A DNA stretch of 64,000 bases, from NCBI RefSeq assembly GCF_018449435.1, contig NZ_JAHCMU010000008.1, forward strand, positions 62,001 to 126,000, written 5' to 3'. The position numbers and the translations under genes were made by a program. Below, one piece after another: positions 34,733 to 43,100 of the stretch. The stretch's first letter is position 1. Each line of letters starts with the position of its first letter. This DNA comes from Flagellimonas sp. 389 (lineage in GTDB: Bacteria > Bacteroidota > Bacteroidia > Flavobacteriales > Flavobacteriaceae). Below the pieces are notes generated by a model. The model was not told the DNA's origin. It did no database searches and saw nothing but the letters and a program-made list of their open reading frames with translations.

Positions 34733-35833
34733 TTACTCCTTCGGGACTAATTTAGCCTTTTGTTTGGCTTCTTCGTTACGTTCTATCTTATGTCCCGGGC
34801 GTGACCACTTGGGTTTTTCGCCCAAAGCTTGGAATTGGGAATCAGAGGCTTCAACCGTTTTGGGCTGGGAAACTTTCTCAAAAGGTTTTTGAGGTTTTAG
34901 CCCCAATAGTCCAAACATTTCCATATCCTCGTTTACATCTGGGTTGGGAGTAGTCAACAATTTATCTCCAGCAAAAATGGAATTGGCTCCGGCAAAGAAA
35001 CACATGGCTTGTCCCTCTCTGCTCATTTCAGTCCTTCCTGCAGATAATCTAACCTGTGTTTTAGGAATTACAATACGCGTGGTTGCTACCATACGAATCA
35101 TTTCCCAAATTGAAATAGGCTCTATATCTTCCATGGGAGTTCCTTCTACGGCAACCAATGCATTTATAGGCACTGATTCTGGCTGAGGGTTTAGTGAAGC
35201 CAATGCAACCAACATTCCCGCGCGATCTTCCAGTTTTTCTCCCATGCCAATAATACCACCGCTACAGACCGTAACGTTGCTTTTGCGCACATTTCCTATA
35301 GTATCCAAACGATCTTCAAAAGCACGTGTAGAGATAACATCTTTATAGTAATCTTCAGAAGTATCCAAATTGTGGTTATACGCATACAAGCCTGCCTCTG
35401 CCAAGCGATTTGCCTGATTCTCGGTCAACATGCCCAAAGTACAGCAAACCTCCATATCCAGCTTGTTAATGGTACGCACCATCTCCAAGACCTGATCAAA
35501 CTCAGGGCCATCCTTAACGTTACGCCATGCAGCGCCCATACAAACTCTTGAACTCCCCGATGCCTTGGCCCTAAGTGCCTGCGCTTTTACATGGGGTACC
35601 GTCATTAAGTCGTTCTCATCTATATCTGTATGGTACCTTGCGGCTTGCGGACAATACCCGCAGTCCTCCGAACATCCTCCTGTCTTTATGGAAATTAAGG
35701 TAGAAACCTGAACCGTGTTGGGGTCATGGTACTTACGATGTACCGTTGCTGCTTCGTAAAGCAACTCCATCAACGGCTTATTATATATCTCAAGTATTTC
35801 TTCTTTGGTCCAATTATGTCTTAATTCGCTCAT
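34733..35833 (-). CDS. bioB: Biotin synthase
   Basis: A 366-residue radical-SAM enzyme that inserts sulfur into dethiobiotin, the last step of biotin synthesis. The SAM-cluster cysteines are Cys54, Cys58 and Cys61 (GGCSEDCGYCPQ). Other family motifs are ASGSSRVCMGAAWR, YNHNLDTSEDYYKDV and VRLSAGRTEM (the Arg that binds the 2Fe-2S cluster). A 45-residue basic C-terminal tail (after FGLLGLKPQKPF) is longer than in E. coli. It has its own promoter and lies about 6 kb from the other bio genes. Confidence 0.98.
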   Translation of the reverse strand: MSELRHNWTKEEILEIYNKPLMELLYEAATVHRKYHDPNTVQVSTLISIKTGGCSEDCGYCPQAARYHTDIDENDLMTVPHVKAQALRAKASGSSRVCMGAAWRNVKDGPEFDQVLEMVRTINKLDMEVCCTLGMLTENQANRLAEAGLYAYNHNLDTSEDYYKDVISTRAFEDRLDTIGNVRKSNVTVCSGGIIGMGEKLEDRAGMLVALASLNPQPESVPINALVAVEGTPMEDIEPISIWEMIRMVATTRIVIPKTQVRLSAGRTEMSREGQAMCFFAGANSIFAGDKLLTTPNPDVNEDMEMFGLLGLKPQKPFEKVSQPKTVEASDSQFQALGEKPKWSRPGHKIERNEEAKQKAKLVPKE

Positions 35834-35848
35834 ATGGTAAGGCTCTAT

Positions 35849-35887
35849 CTATTTTCAAAAATAGGTGTTATTCCTAAAAGACTGCAA
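35849..35887 (-). promoter_or_regulatory. Promoter of bioB with overlapping palindrome
   Basis: On the minus strand TTG (35887-35885), 21-nt spacer, TATTTTTG (35863-35856). The -7 box is embedded in a perfect palindrome CTATTTT-CA-AAAATAG (35849-35864), a reasonable place for a repressor to act. No classical BirA site was recognised. Confidence 0.6.
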
Positions 35888-35908
35888 TTTTAAGTTCTTA
35901 AAAAAAGA

Positions 35909-35934
35909 AAGGCAATGATAATTATCATCGCCTT
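35909..35934 (-). terminator. Intrinsic terminator after the flotillin gene
   Basis: Stem AAGGCGATGATAA / TTATCATTGCCTT (one mismatch) followed on the minus strand by TCTTTTTTT, 22 bp past the flotillin stop. Confidence 0.8.
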
Positions 35935-35955
35935 ATCTGCCAGTTTTGCAAGAGT

Positions 35956-37392
35956 TTATTCTGATGTATCCTTTTTTTCTGAAGTAGGTTTGCTTTCTTC
36001 TTTATCCGACATTTCAGTGGTATCCTTCCCTTTTAAGTACTCGGGAAGCTGCATTCCTGCCATATTGAACATGTCCTGCAATGGCGGTACGGACTTATAC
36101 ATACCTGAGATAAAATTAGCCGTTGAGTTTTTACCATCTTCGGTCTTAGCGCCAGAATCCCAAACCGTGACCTTATCAATTTTAATGTTTTTGATTGCTT
36201 CTGCTTGTTTTTCAACCAATTCTGGCAATTTGTCCGCAATCAATAGGAGTACTGCATCTTTTGGGTTATCCCCTGCCGCCTGCACAATTTTGTCCAAACC
36301 TTCTGCTTGTTTGGTCAAGACTTCAAAAATACCTTTTGCTTCGGCTTCGGCTTTAAAAAGAATGGCATCGGCTTCCCCTTTTGCTCTTCGACGGATCATT
36401 TCGGCTTCGGCTTCTGCATCGATTTCAACTTTCTTTTTATCAATCTCAGCAGGTACTACAATATCCGCCATTTGGGAACTACGTTCTCTTTCAGCTCTTG
36501 CAATTTCCGCATCTTTTTCCGCGGCATAGGACTCCTCAAGGGCCTTTGCCGCTTGTACTTTTTCGGCTGCGATAGCGGTACGTTCTGCTTCTGCTTCTCG
36601 TTGCCTACGCAATGAATCTGAATTGGCTACATCGATTTTAGCAATGTTCTCTCCTTCTACGGCCTTTGCATTTGCAGCCGCCACTTGTGTGCGCTCATCC
36701 TGTACTGCATTTGCTTCACCAATAGACCCATCCCTGTTTTTTTCGGCTACTGACTTACGTGCAGCATTTATGGCGTGGGCCGCAGCTTCTTTACCCAAAG
36801 CTTCTATATATCCCGACTCATCTACGATATCGGTAATGTTTACGTTGATCAGTTTAAGACCTACTTTCTTTAATTCAGATTCTACACTTTGCGAAATATT
36901 GGACAAAAATTTATCTCTATCTGAATTGATTTCTTCGATATCCATAGAAGCGACGACCAAACGCAACTGACCAAAAATGATTTCTTTGGCCAAATCCTGT
37001 ACTTCCTGCATTCCTAAACCTAAAAGTCGCTCGGCGGCATTCTGCATGACCCCGGGTTCCGTAGAAATACCTATGGTAAACCTTGAAGGAACATTTACCC
37101 TAATATTTTGTCTACTCAAGGCATTCGCTAAATCAACTTCAATGGAAATAGGTGTTAGATCCAGAAATTCATAATCCTGAATAACGGGCCAGATAAAAGC
37201 GGCACCACCATGGATACACTTCGCCGAATTACCTGTACCCACTTTTCCATAGACTACCAGAATACGGTCGGACGGACATCTTTTATACCTTCTTATAAAG
37301 GAAATGATGATGATAAAGAAAAATAGTACGGCAAAGCCAATACCCAACAATGAGGCGCTTCCTCCCATTTGCATTTGTAATAATAGTAACAT
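35956..37392 (-). CDS. Flotillin-like SPFH protein
   Basis: A 478-residue membrane-scaffold protein. The N-terminal membrane anchor is at about 12-32 (SLLGIGFAVLFFFIIIISF), the SPFH/band-7 domain at about 40-210 (RILVVYGKVGTG, FIWPVIQDYEFLDLTPISIE), and a long Ala/Glu-rich coiled coil (about 210-370) with AEAEAEMIRRRAKGEADAIL repeats is the flotillin signature. It organises ordered membrane microdomains. It is encoded 4 bp downstream of an NfeD-like gene, the same pairing as YuaF-YuaG of Bacillus. The composition of the coiled coil creates long spurious frames on the opposite strand. Confidence 0.92.
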   Translation of the reverse strand: MLLLLQMQMGGSASLLGIGFAVLFFFIIIISFIRRYKRCPSDRILVVYGKVGTGNSAKCIHGGAAFIWPVIQDYEFLDLTPISIEVDLANALSRQNIRVNVPSRFTIGISTEPGVMQNAAERLLGLGMQEVQDLAKEIIFGQLRLVVASMDIEEINSDRDKFLSNISQSVESELKKVGLKLINVNITDIVDESGYIEALGKEAAAHAINAARKSVAEKNRDGSIGEANAVQDERTQVAAANAKAVEGENIAKIDVANSDSLRRQREAEAERTAIAAEKVQAAKALEESYAAEKDAEIARAERERSSQMADIVVPAEIDKKKVEIDAEAEAEMIRRRAKGEADAILFKAEAEAKGIFEVLTKQAEGLDKIVQAAGDNPKDAVLLLIADKLPELVEKQAEAIKNIKIDKVTVWDSGAKTEDGKNSTANFISGMYKSVPPLQDMFNMAGMQLPEYLKGKDTTEMSDKEESKPTSEKKDTSE

Positions 37393-37396
37393 TTGG

Positions 37397-37975
37397 TTAT
37401 TTATTTAAAAGTTCAACAATCAATATTCCGTTCGCGGTAATCTCTTTTACCTTGACCACATTACTTTGGACAAGGTCTGTATCCTCATCGGTCAATGCCT
37501 CCAGTTCACGCAAGGTTCCCTGTACATTGATACTCACTTTACCTATTTTGGACCTGTTCGCCCCAACGGTCAAATACACCTCCCCAATTTGGTTTAAGGC
37601 ATTTTTAAGCTTCAGGGTTCCGCTACTTTGCATCTTGCTCAAATAATAAAATAAAGATGCCATAAGAAACATCATCAACAATCCAAAAAAGATGGATACA
37701 ACTACAGTGATACCTTTAGACAATCCGTTATCCAAACAAGCAATTCCTGACCATCCAAAAATGGTGAAAAATCCCATAAGGTTTTTAATGGAAAGAAATT
37801 GAAATGATATTCCGCCGTCTGCATCGATATCTGTGTCAACATCACCACTAAGGTCATCTACTTCTCCACCGATGAATGTCATGATAACAAAAATCACCAA
37901 AACAACAGAACCTGTAATGGCAATGATCCAATAGATTTTTTCAAATAAAGTCAACGCGGCAAACCAGTTTTCCAT
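37397..37975 (-). CDS. NfeD-like membrane protein, flotillin partner
   Basis: A 192-residue protein with three hydrophobic segments (about 14-35, 62-80, 88-112) and a C-terminal OB-fold-like domain (about 120-190: NQIGEVYLTVGANRSKIGKV, DLVQSNVVKVKEITANGILI). An acidic insert GGEVDDLSGDVDTDIDADGG lies between the first two helices and resembles the YuaF/NfeD1b pattern. It likely helps assemble flotillin. The gene precedes the flotillin gene by 4 bp, and its own upstream gap (37976-38038) is short, so transcription may come from the ketosynthase/bioA side. Confidence 0.82.
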   Translation of the reverse strand: MENWFAALTLFEKIYWIIAITGSVVLVIFVIMTFIGGEVDDLSGDVDTDIDADGGISFQFLSIKNLMGFFTIFGWSGIACLDNGLSKGITVVVSIFFGLLMMFLMASLFYYLSKMQSSGTLKLKNALNQIGEVYLTVGANRSKIGKVSINVQGTLRELEALTDEDTDLVQSNVVKVKEITANGILIVELLNK

Positions 37976-38038
37976 AGTTAAAAGTATTAAGTTGATGTTT
38001 TGGTCAAGATAAGACTTTACCGTAAATTTTTACAGGTC

Positions 38039-39271
38039 TTATACAGAAAGTAAAACGGAAACTGCGTTCCCACCGAACCCTACGGCATTGACCATTATCT
38101 TTTGTATGGATTCTTTTTTTACTTCTTGCCGATATAATGGAGGTTGAATGTGTTTTTGATATTGAAGCATCAAAATAGCCATTTCTACACTCAACATTCC
38201 GGAGGCTCCAAAAGTGTGTCCCACTTTCCACTTATTAGTAGTCAAAAAAGGTAATTTGTTACAAAAAACTTTTTCAATGGCCTTTAGCTCGGATAAATCT
38301 CCTTTCACAGTACCCGGGGAATGCATCACAATCACATCCACGTCTTCTGGAGATAAACTGCTGAGAGCCATTTTCATGGACTCCTGAAAACATTGTGCAT
38401 CCGCAGAGATAGATACATTGTGCTTTAGAGGTTCCGTGGCATACCCTACACCTTGAATCAAAGCTAATGCATTTGATTGTTTTCCCCCTTCCAAACAAGC
38501 CATTGCCGCTCCTTCCCCAAGGACCATGGAGTTTTTTTTCTTATTGAAGTTTAAGGCTTGGCAAGGGTAGCTTCGACTTCGCTCAGCTTCCGAGAGATTT
38601 ATTCTGTGACTTCGGCTACGCTCAGTCACCAAGTTTGTTCCCTGAGAAGATTCAAAGGGGGCATAAATCTTTAAAGCTTGCATCTGGGCAATCGTAAAAG
38701 GAGTCAATGGCGCCTCGCTGCCCCCTACCAAAAAAGTATTGGACATTCCTGACTGAATCCAAGCAATACCATTCAACAAGGAATGCAAAGCCGTTGAACA
38801 GGTAATGGAATGAGAGATATCCGGTCCTTTGGATTTTAGGTCATGTGCTACCCAAGATGATATGTTCCCCAAGGTGGTTGTAGGTGATGATAAGGTTGAC
38901 GATTTTCCTTCCCGTAAAAAGTCTTCATGATATTTTTCAAAAAGCGCTGTTGCCCCCCTAGATGAACCAATATTGATTCCAAAATCCGTTTTACCGCTCC
39001 AGCCTGCCTGTTCAATTGCTTTTCTAGAAACATGGATAGCAAAAAGAACCGAATCGTCTAAATTCTTGTACTTAGCATCCGATTGTCTCAGATGTTCTAT
39101 TTCCAACGTTAAGGTTTCAGGTAATGTAGCGGCCCAAACCCTTTGTGCTCCAATTTCAATTGCGGAAAGTCTATGATTGGAATCGTTGTAAGAATTCCAG
39201 ACTTCTTCCAAAGAGTTCCCCAATGATGAGATTGAGGCTATTGCGGTAATCGAAATAGGTTCTTTCAACAT
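38039..39271 (-). CDS. FabF-like beta-ketoacyl synthase in the biotin region
   Basis: A 410-residue ketosynthase. The catalytic Cys158 is in HSITCSTALHS, the histidines are His317 (VIVMHSPGT) and His352 (KVGHTFGASG), and the conserved GEGA is at about 252-255. Between APFES (about 204-208) and the GEGA motif FabF proteins have about 11 residues. Here there are over 40, including residues about 214-236, which are encoded by two palindromic repeat copies. It starts 6 bp after the bioA stop, so the two are co-transcribed. It may help build the pimeloyl chain, which is an inference from position. A general FabF-type role is the alternative. Confidence 0.85.
   Translation of the reverse strand: MLKEPISITAIASISSLGNSLEEVWNSYNDSNHRLSAIEIGAQRVWAATLPETLTLEIEHLRQSDAKYKNLDDSVLFAIHVSRKAIEQAGWSGKTDFGINIGSSRGATALFEKYHEDFLREGKSSTLSSPTTTLGNISSWVAHDLKSKGPDISHSITCSTALHSLLNGIAWIQSGMSNTFLVGGSEAPLTPFTIAQMQALKIYAPFESSQGTNLVTERSRSHRINLSEAERSRSYPCQALNFNKKKNSMVLGEGAAMACLEGGKQSNALALIQGVGYATEPLKHNVSISADAQCFQESMKMALSSLSPEDVDVIVMHSPGTVKGDLSELKAIEKVFCNKLPFLTTNKWKVGHTFGASGMLSVEMAILMLQYQKHIQPPLYRQEVKKESIQKIMVNAVGFGGNAVSVLLSV
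38567..38635 (-). repeat. Two in-frame palindromic repeat copies inside the ketosynthase gene
   Basis: In the coding direction there are two modules of about 24-26 bp with core CTGAGCGnAGnCGAAG, flanked by short inverted arms (GTGACT...AGTCAC and AGCT...AGCT) and about 14 bp apart. Both are in frame and read ERSR (VTERSRSH and AEAERSRSY-like). They look like a mobile REP-type element that the protein tolerates as a loop. Confidence 0.8.
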
Positions 39272-39277
39272 GTTTTC

Positions 39278-40564
39278 CTACACCAGTTCCAGTGTCGATT
39301 TAATAGCTCCGTAAATACGTTCCATTTCTGTTTTGGTGGTAATGTAAGGTGCTAAAATGTATATGGTATTTCCTAGCGGGCGCAAAAACACCCCATTATC
39401 CATAAAGTGCTTGAACAGTTTGTCCCTTAAATTGCCATAGCGTTCCATTTTCACATTCAAATCCAATGCATATATTACTCCCAATTGACGGGTTGAAGCT
39501 ACTTTTGGATGGTTTTTAATGGATACATCAAACTGTTTGTGCCATGAGATAATATTTTTAATATTCTCTTGGATTTCATCGGTCTGAAGCAATTCCAAAG
39601 CTGATAGCGCAGCGGCACAGGCCAATGGATTGCCCGTGTAGGTATGTCCGTGAAACAAGCCCTTCGCAATATCATCACTATAAAACGCTTGATACACTTG
39701 TTGTGTACATGTTGTGAGCCCCATGGGCACTAATCCTGCCGTCAATGCTTTTGAGAGGCACATGATATCAGGTTTAGTTTCCAGATGGTCAGAAGCAAAA
39801 AACTTTCCGGTTTTCCCAAACCCTGTCATTACCTCATCAGCTATAGTGAGGACATCGTATTCTTTTAAAAGTGATAGCATTCTGTCAAGACCAACAGAGT
39901 CGTGCATTTTCATTGCCGCTGCACCTTGTACCAAAGGTTCGTAAATAAACCCAGCGATGCCGCCTTGCTCCAATCTAACTTGTAATTGTGTAAGAATGGC
40001 TTCTATATTGTCTGTGGTAGGTACTGGAACTCGCTCCACTTCAATAAAAAAATCTTTAAAAGGACCATTGTAAACGGATAGACCAGAAACTGACATGGCA
40101 CCAAAGGTATCTCCGTGAAATGCTTCTTCGAATGCCAAAAGCACATTACGCTTTTCGCCTCGGTTAAAATGATATTGCAACGCCATTTTTATTCCGATTT
40201 CGGTAGCTGTAGATCCGTTATCGGAGAAAAAGAGTTTTTCTTGATTTTCGGGAAGGATTTTGATAAGTTCTTCTGATAATTTTACGGCAGGTTCATGGGT
40301 GAATCCACTAAAGACGACCTGATCCAAATGTTGCATTTGCGCGCCCACTTTTTCCAAGATATAAGGATGGCAGTGGCCGTACATACAGGTGTACCATGAA
40401 GATATACCATCAACGTACTCCTTACCCGCTTCATCAGTTAAGATTACTCCTTTTGCTTTTGTAATAGCAAGCATTTCCGGATGGACCTTATGTTGGGTCA
40501 AAGGGTGCCAAAGGTGTTTTTTGTCCCTGTCCGATAATTTTTCCAATGCAGCAGTATTAATCAA
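39278..40564 (-). CDS. bioA: Adenosylmethionine-8-amino-7-oxononanoate aminotransferase
   Basis: A class-III PLP aminotransferase that converts KAPA to DAPA in biotin synthesis. Motifs are HLWHPLTQHK at the start, SSWYTCMYGHCHPYI, SDNGSTATEIGIKMA, the Asp in IADEVMTGFGKTG and the PLP lysine in CLSKALTAGLVPMG. No ATG lies upstream of the conserved N-terminus. I chose TTG 40564, which gives 428 residues, the usual BioA length. A longer frame begins at TTG 40618. It leads the bioA-ketosynthase pair and is divergent from a glycosyltransferase gene. Confidence 0.94.
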   Translation of the reverse strand: MINTAALEKLSDRDKKHLWHPLTQHKVHPEMLAITKAKGVILTDEAGKEYVDGISSWYTCMYGHCHPYILEKVGAQMQHLDQVVFSGFTHEPAVKLSEELIKILPENQEKLFFSDNGSTATEIGIKMALQYHFNRGEKRNVLLAFEEAFHGDTFGAMSVSGLSVYNGPFKDFFIEVERVPVPTTDNIEAILTQLQVRLEQGGIAGFIYEPLVQGAAAMKMHDSVGLDRMLSLLKEYDVLTIADEVMTGFGKTGKFFASDHLETKPDIMCLSKALTAGLVPMGLTTCTQQVYQAFYSDDIAKGLFHGHTYTGNPLACAAALSALELLQTDEIQENIKNIISWHKQFDVSIKNHPKVASTRQLGVIYALDLNVKMERYGNLRDKLFKHFMDNGVFLRPLGNTIYILAPYITTKTEMERIYGAIKSTLELV

Positions 40565-40626
40565 AAGCTTCAATTTATCTATCTTGCAAAGGTCGTAATT
40601 AAAACACAAAAAAATCAATCCTAAAA

Positions 40627-42111
40627 GTGCTAAATAAAGCTGTTCAATTTCTTACTCCCAATTATAAAAACCTTAATTGGAAGACAGTTTTTTTTATAGT
40701 TTTTTCTATAGCCTTTTTTATTCGGTTTCCTTTCTTTTTTAGGGATTACATAGATCGTGATGAAAGTACATTTATCATAATGGCACAATCGTGGGTAGAC
40801 GGTCATTTGCCTTATACTCATCTTTGGGACTTAAAGCCGCCCATTACTTTTTTATCATTTGCCATGGTAATCTACGCCTTTGGGAAAAGCTTTTTTGCCA
40901 TTCGATTATTTGGCACTTTTTTAGTAGCGATTACTGCACTTTTCACTTACGGTATTGCCTCCAAGTCAATGTCAAAAAAAGTTGGCTTTTGGTGTGCCAT
41001 TTTCACTGTCTTTTTACAAAGTCTTTTCGGCAGTTTACAAGGGGTCATGTCCGAGCATATCTGCACAGTGTTCTTTGTAATTGGAATCTATGTTTTGCTG
41101 ACCAGACACTCTCTAAAGTGGTTTTTTATAGCTGGGCTTCTTTTTGGCCTTTCCATAATGTCCAAATTAAATATGGCTTATCCATTACTTACCCTAGGAC
41201 TCTATTTAAGTTGGAAAGCTATTCAAGAAAAACAGATTTTGCATGAGTTCAAGAGACTATTCGTTATGGGCGTTGGTTTTGTTGCTATTGTTATTTTTAC
41301 CGCCATACCCTACTATTTAGAAGGAGAAACAAGTACATGGTGGCAATCTGTTTTTGAAGCACCTTTGGCTTACTCGAGTTCAAAGCATCATTCTGTTTTA
41401 AAACCGTTGCCTTTTGTCCTTGTCATACTTATGTTACTGTATGCAGGACACGCATTCAAAATCATTAATTTTAAATTACGAAACTTACAGGTTGTTGTTG
41501 TAATAATAATAGGTATTCTCTTCTCTTTTATTCAAGCGGGAAAAGCTAATGGACATTATTTAATTCAATTATTTCCATTTATCTTAATTCCGATCGGTAT
41601 CGCAGTTGATAAGTTCCCGGCAATACCTAAAAAGTTTTTGGGCGGTGCTATTTTGCTTCTTTTTTTAATTCCTATTGAATCGTATTTAGAGTATGCCAAT
41701 ATCATTTCCAATAAATTGGAAAAAGGCACTTTTTATAATGGGGAAGGAATTGACCTGCCCAAATATATTGAAACGAACAACCTTGAAACTGAAAATATAT
41801 TTTTTACAGAATACCATATAGGGTATTGGGTGTTGGGGGAAGGCCCGCCTACAAAAGCGGCAACACACCCAAGCAGTATAGGTCGAGAAGAACTATTTCC
41901 TTATATGAAAAATCCAAGAAAAACCGGTATGCAGGAATTACAATATATTTTGGATGTTTTGCAACCCAAGACTATAGTAGCACGTAAAGGAAAAAAGATT
42001 TTTGATAAAAAAATGGTTGATTTTAATACGTATATCGATGATTATTTACGTAAACATTATCGCTTGGTCAAAACAATCGATAGAGGCTTAGTATACCAAA
42101 GACTAGAATAA
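40627..42111 (+). CDS. Family 39-type glycosyltransferase (PMT/ArnT-like)
   Basis: A 494-residue polytopic membrane protein starting at GTG 40627. After the first helix comes FFRDYIDRDESTFIIMAQSW, whose Asp-Glu pair is the catalytic motif position of GT-C fold (GT39/PMT_2) enzymes, then WDLKPPITF and about ten membrane helices. The C-terminal soluble part (about 370-494) contains ENIFFTEYHIGYWVLGEGPP. It would transfer a sugar from a lipid-phosphate donor to lipids or proteins at the outer face of the inner membrane. It sits on the opposite strand within the bio region and overlaps the 3' end of bioD by 9 bp. Confidence 0.82.
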   Translation: MLNKAVQFLTPNYKNLNWKTVFFIVFSIAFFIRFPFFFRDYIDRDESTFIIMAQSWVDGHLPYTHLWDLKPPITFLSFAMVIYAFGKSFFAIRLFGTFLVAITALFTYGIASKSMSKKVGFWCAIFTVFLQSLFGSLQGVMSEHICTVFFVIGIYVLLTRHSLKWFFIAGLLFGLSIMSKLNMAYPLLTLGLYLSWKAIQEKQILHEFKRLFVMGVGFVAIVIFTAIPYYLEGETSTWWQSVFEAPLAYSSSKHHSVLKPLPFVLVILMLLYAGHAFKIINFKLRNLQVVVVIIIGILFSFIQAGKANGHYLIQLFPFILIPIGIAVDKFPAIPKKFLGGAILLLFLIPIESYLEYANIISNKLEKGTFYNGEGIDLPKYIETNNLETENIFFTEYHIGYWVLGEGPPTKAATHPSSIGREELFPYMKNPRKTGMQELQYILDVLQPKTIVARKGKKIFDKKMVDFNTYIDDYLRKHYRLVKTIDRGLVYQRLE

Positions 42112-42720
42112 CAACAAAGGCCTTCTAAATTGCGACGCATATTTCATTACAATTTCTTTATCAAAGCCTTCCTCCTCATTGATTCGTCCAAGAAAAGAAA
42201 CCCCCGTTTTCTTTAGAATGATACTTTCCGTAGACGGGTGTTCATTTCCACTAAAAATAATCCCAATTTTTAAATTCCGTTCCTGTAGTTTTTCAATCGT
42301 GAGCAGCGTATGGTTTATACTGCCCAGATAATGTCTAGACACTACAATGACCTTATAATCTGGTTGTATCAAATCAAAAATAGTATCCGTATCGTTCAGC
42401 GGGACCAATAACCCTCCCGCACCTTCTATTACCAAATGGTTTTCTGTCTCAGGCGGAACAATTCTCTTCAAATCAATGGTTATTCCATCAATTTCGGCAG
42501 CCCCATGTGGACTCATAGGAGTATTGAGTGCATAGTTGTTTTTATGGATTTTGGTCTTAGGGTTGGAAATCAGTTCTCCAACTTTGTGGCTATCGGAGTA
42601 ATCTAAATCCCCTGCTTGTACAGGTTTCCAATAATCAGCTTCCAGCGCTTCTACAACTATTGCGGATGCTATGGTCTTACCAACATCTGTTGATGAACCC
42701 GTAATAAAGAATTTTGTCAT
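42103..42720 (-). CDS. bioD: Dethiobiotin synthetase
   Basis: A 205-residue ATP-dependent enzyme that closes the ureido ring, converting DAPA to dethiobiotin. The P-loop is GSSTDVGKT (8-16), YWKPVQAGD and the HGAAE segment bind substrate, and VIEGAGGLLVPLND is the family's second signature. Length is slightly short (usually 215-240). The start overlaps the stop of the DUF2007 gene by 4 bp (ATGA), so it is translationally coupled and downstream of bioF. Confidence 0.95.
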   Translation of the reverse strand: MTKFFITGSSTDVGKTIASAIVVEALEADYWKPVQAGDLDYSDSHKVGELISNPKTKIHKNNYALNTPMSPHGAAEIDGITIDLKRIVPPETENHLVIEGAGGLLVPLNDTDTIFDLIQPDYKVIVVSRHYLGSINHTLLTIEKLQERNLKIGIIFSGNEHPSTESIILKKTGVSFLGRINEEEGFDKEIVMKYASQFRRPLLLF

Positions 42721-43100
42721 TGTGGTTTGGTAATAAAGTTACATTGGGCACATTTGTACTTTCTTGGCTCAAAGAATGGGAAGAGCTTATAAAATATGCT
42801 GTTTCTTAAATAGTATATCTCTGATTTTGTAGCGCCACAATTAGGGCAAACAATTGGTTTTCCATCCTTATCGGTAGCGTAGTTTCGCACATCATCATAT
42901 ATTTTCTGGGCGATGTCCTTATCCGTAGAATAAACCAATAGTTTTACACCACCAATGGCTCCACTGATCAATGGATCTGAATTTATGGTATTTTCATCCT
43001 TTAAAAATACCTGTATACCTTCAGATTCCAGTTTTCCTTTTATAATCTGAACATCTGCAGGAAACTCAAAACTGCCCAACGTGAAAAATTCCTGTTCCAT
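42717..43100 (-). CDS. DUF2007-like signal-transducing protein with C-terminal zinc ribbon
   Basis: A 127-residue protein. About 1-70 is a DUF2007 (putative signal-transducing, GlnB-like fold) domain (FTLGSFEFPADVQIIKGKLE, GIQVFLKDENTI, GGVKLLVYSTDKDIAQKIY). About 84-125 has two CxxC pairs (CPNCGATK, CAQCNF), a probable zinc ribbon. I chose ATG 43100, which overlaps the bioF stop as TAATG; a longer frame from 43172 would lie wholly inside bioF. It is placed between bioF and bioD with overlaps at both ends, so it is co-translated with biotin enzymes. No biotin role is known for it. Confidence 0.78.
   Translation of the reverse strand: MEQEFFTLGSFEFPADVQIIKGKLESEGIQVFLKDENTINSDPLISGAIGGVKLLVYSTDKDIAQKIYDDVRNYATDKDGKPIVCPNCGATKSEIYYLRNSIFYKLFPFFEPRKYKCAQCNFITKPQ

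Noticed and set aside
35915-36529. 204-codon open frame on the plus strand
   Set aside because: It lies opposite the Ala/Glu-rich flotillin coiled coil; codon composition of that strand keeps the antisense frame open and the product (Ser/Ala/Phe-rich) has no family features.
38039-39271. Frameshift or pseudogene in the ketosynthase because of the abnormal loop
   Set aside because: The frame is continuous, all catalytic residues are present and the extra length is explained by in-frame repeat copies.
40565-40618. Upstream extension of bioA to TTG 40618
   Set aside because: It adds 18 non-conserved residues and occupies the divergent promoter space; TTG 40564 gives the usual length.
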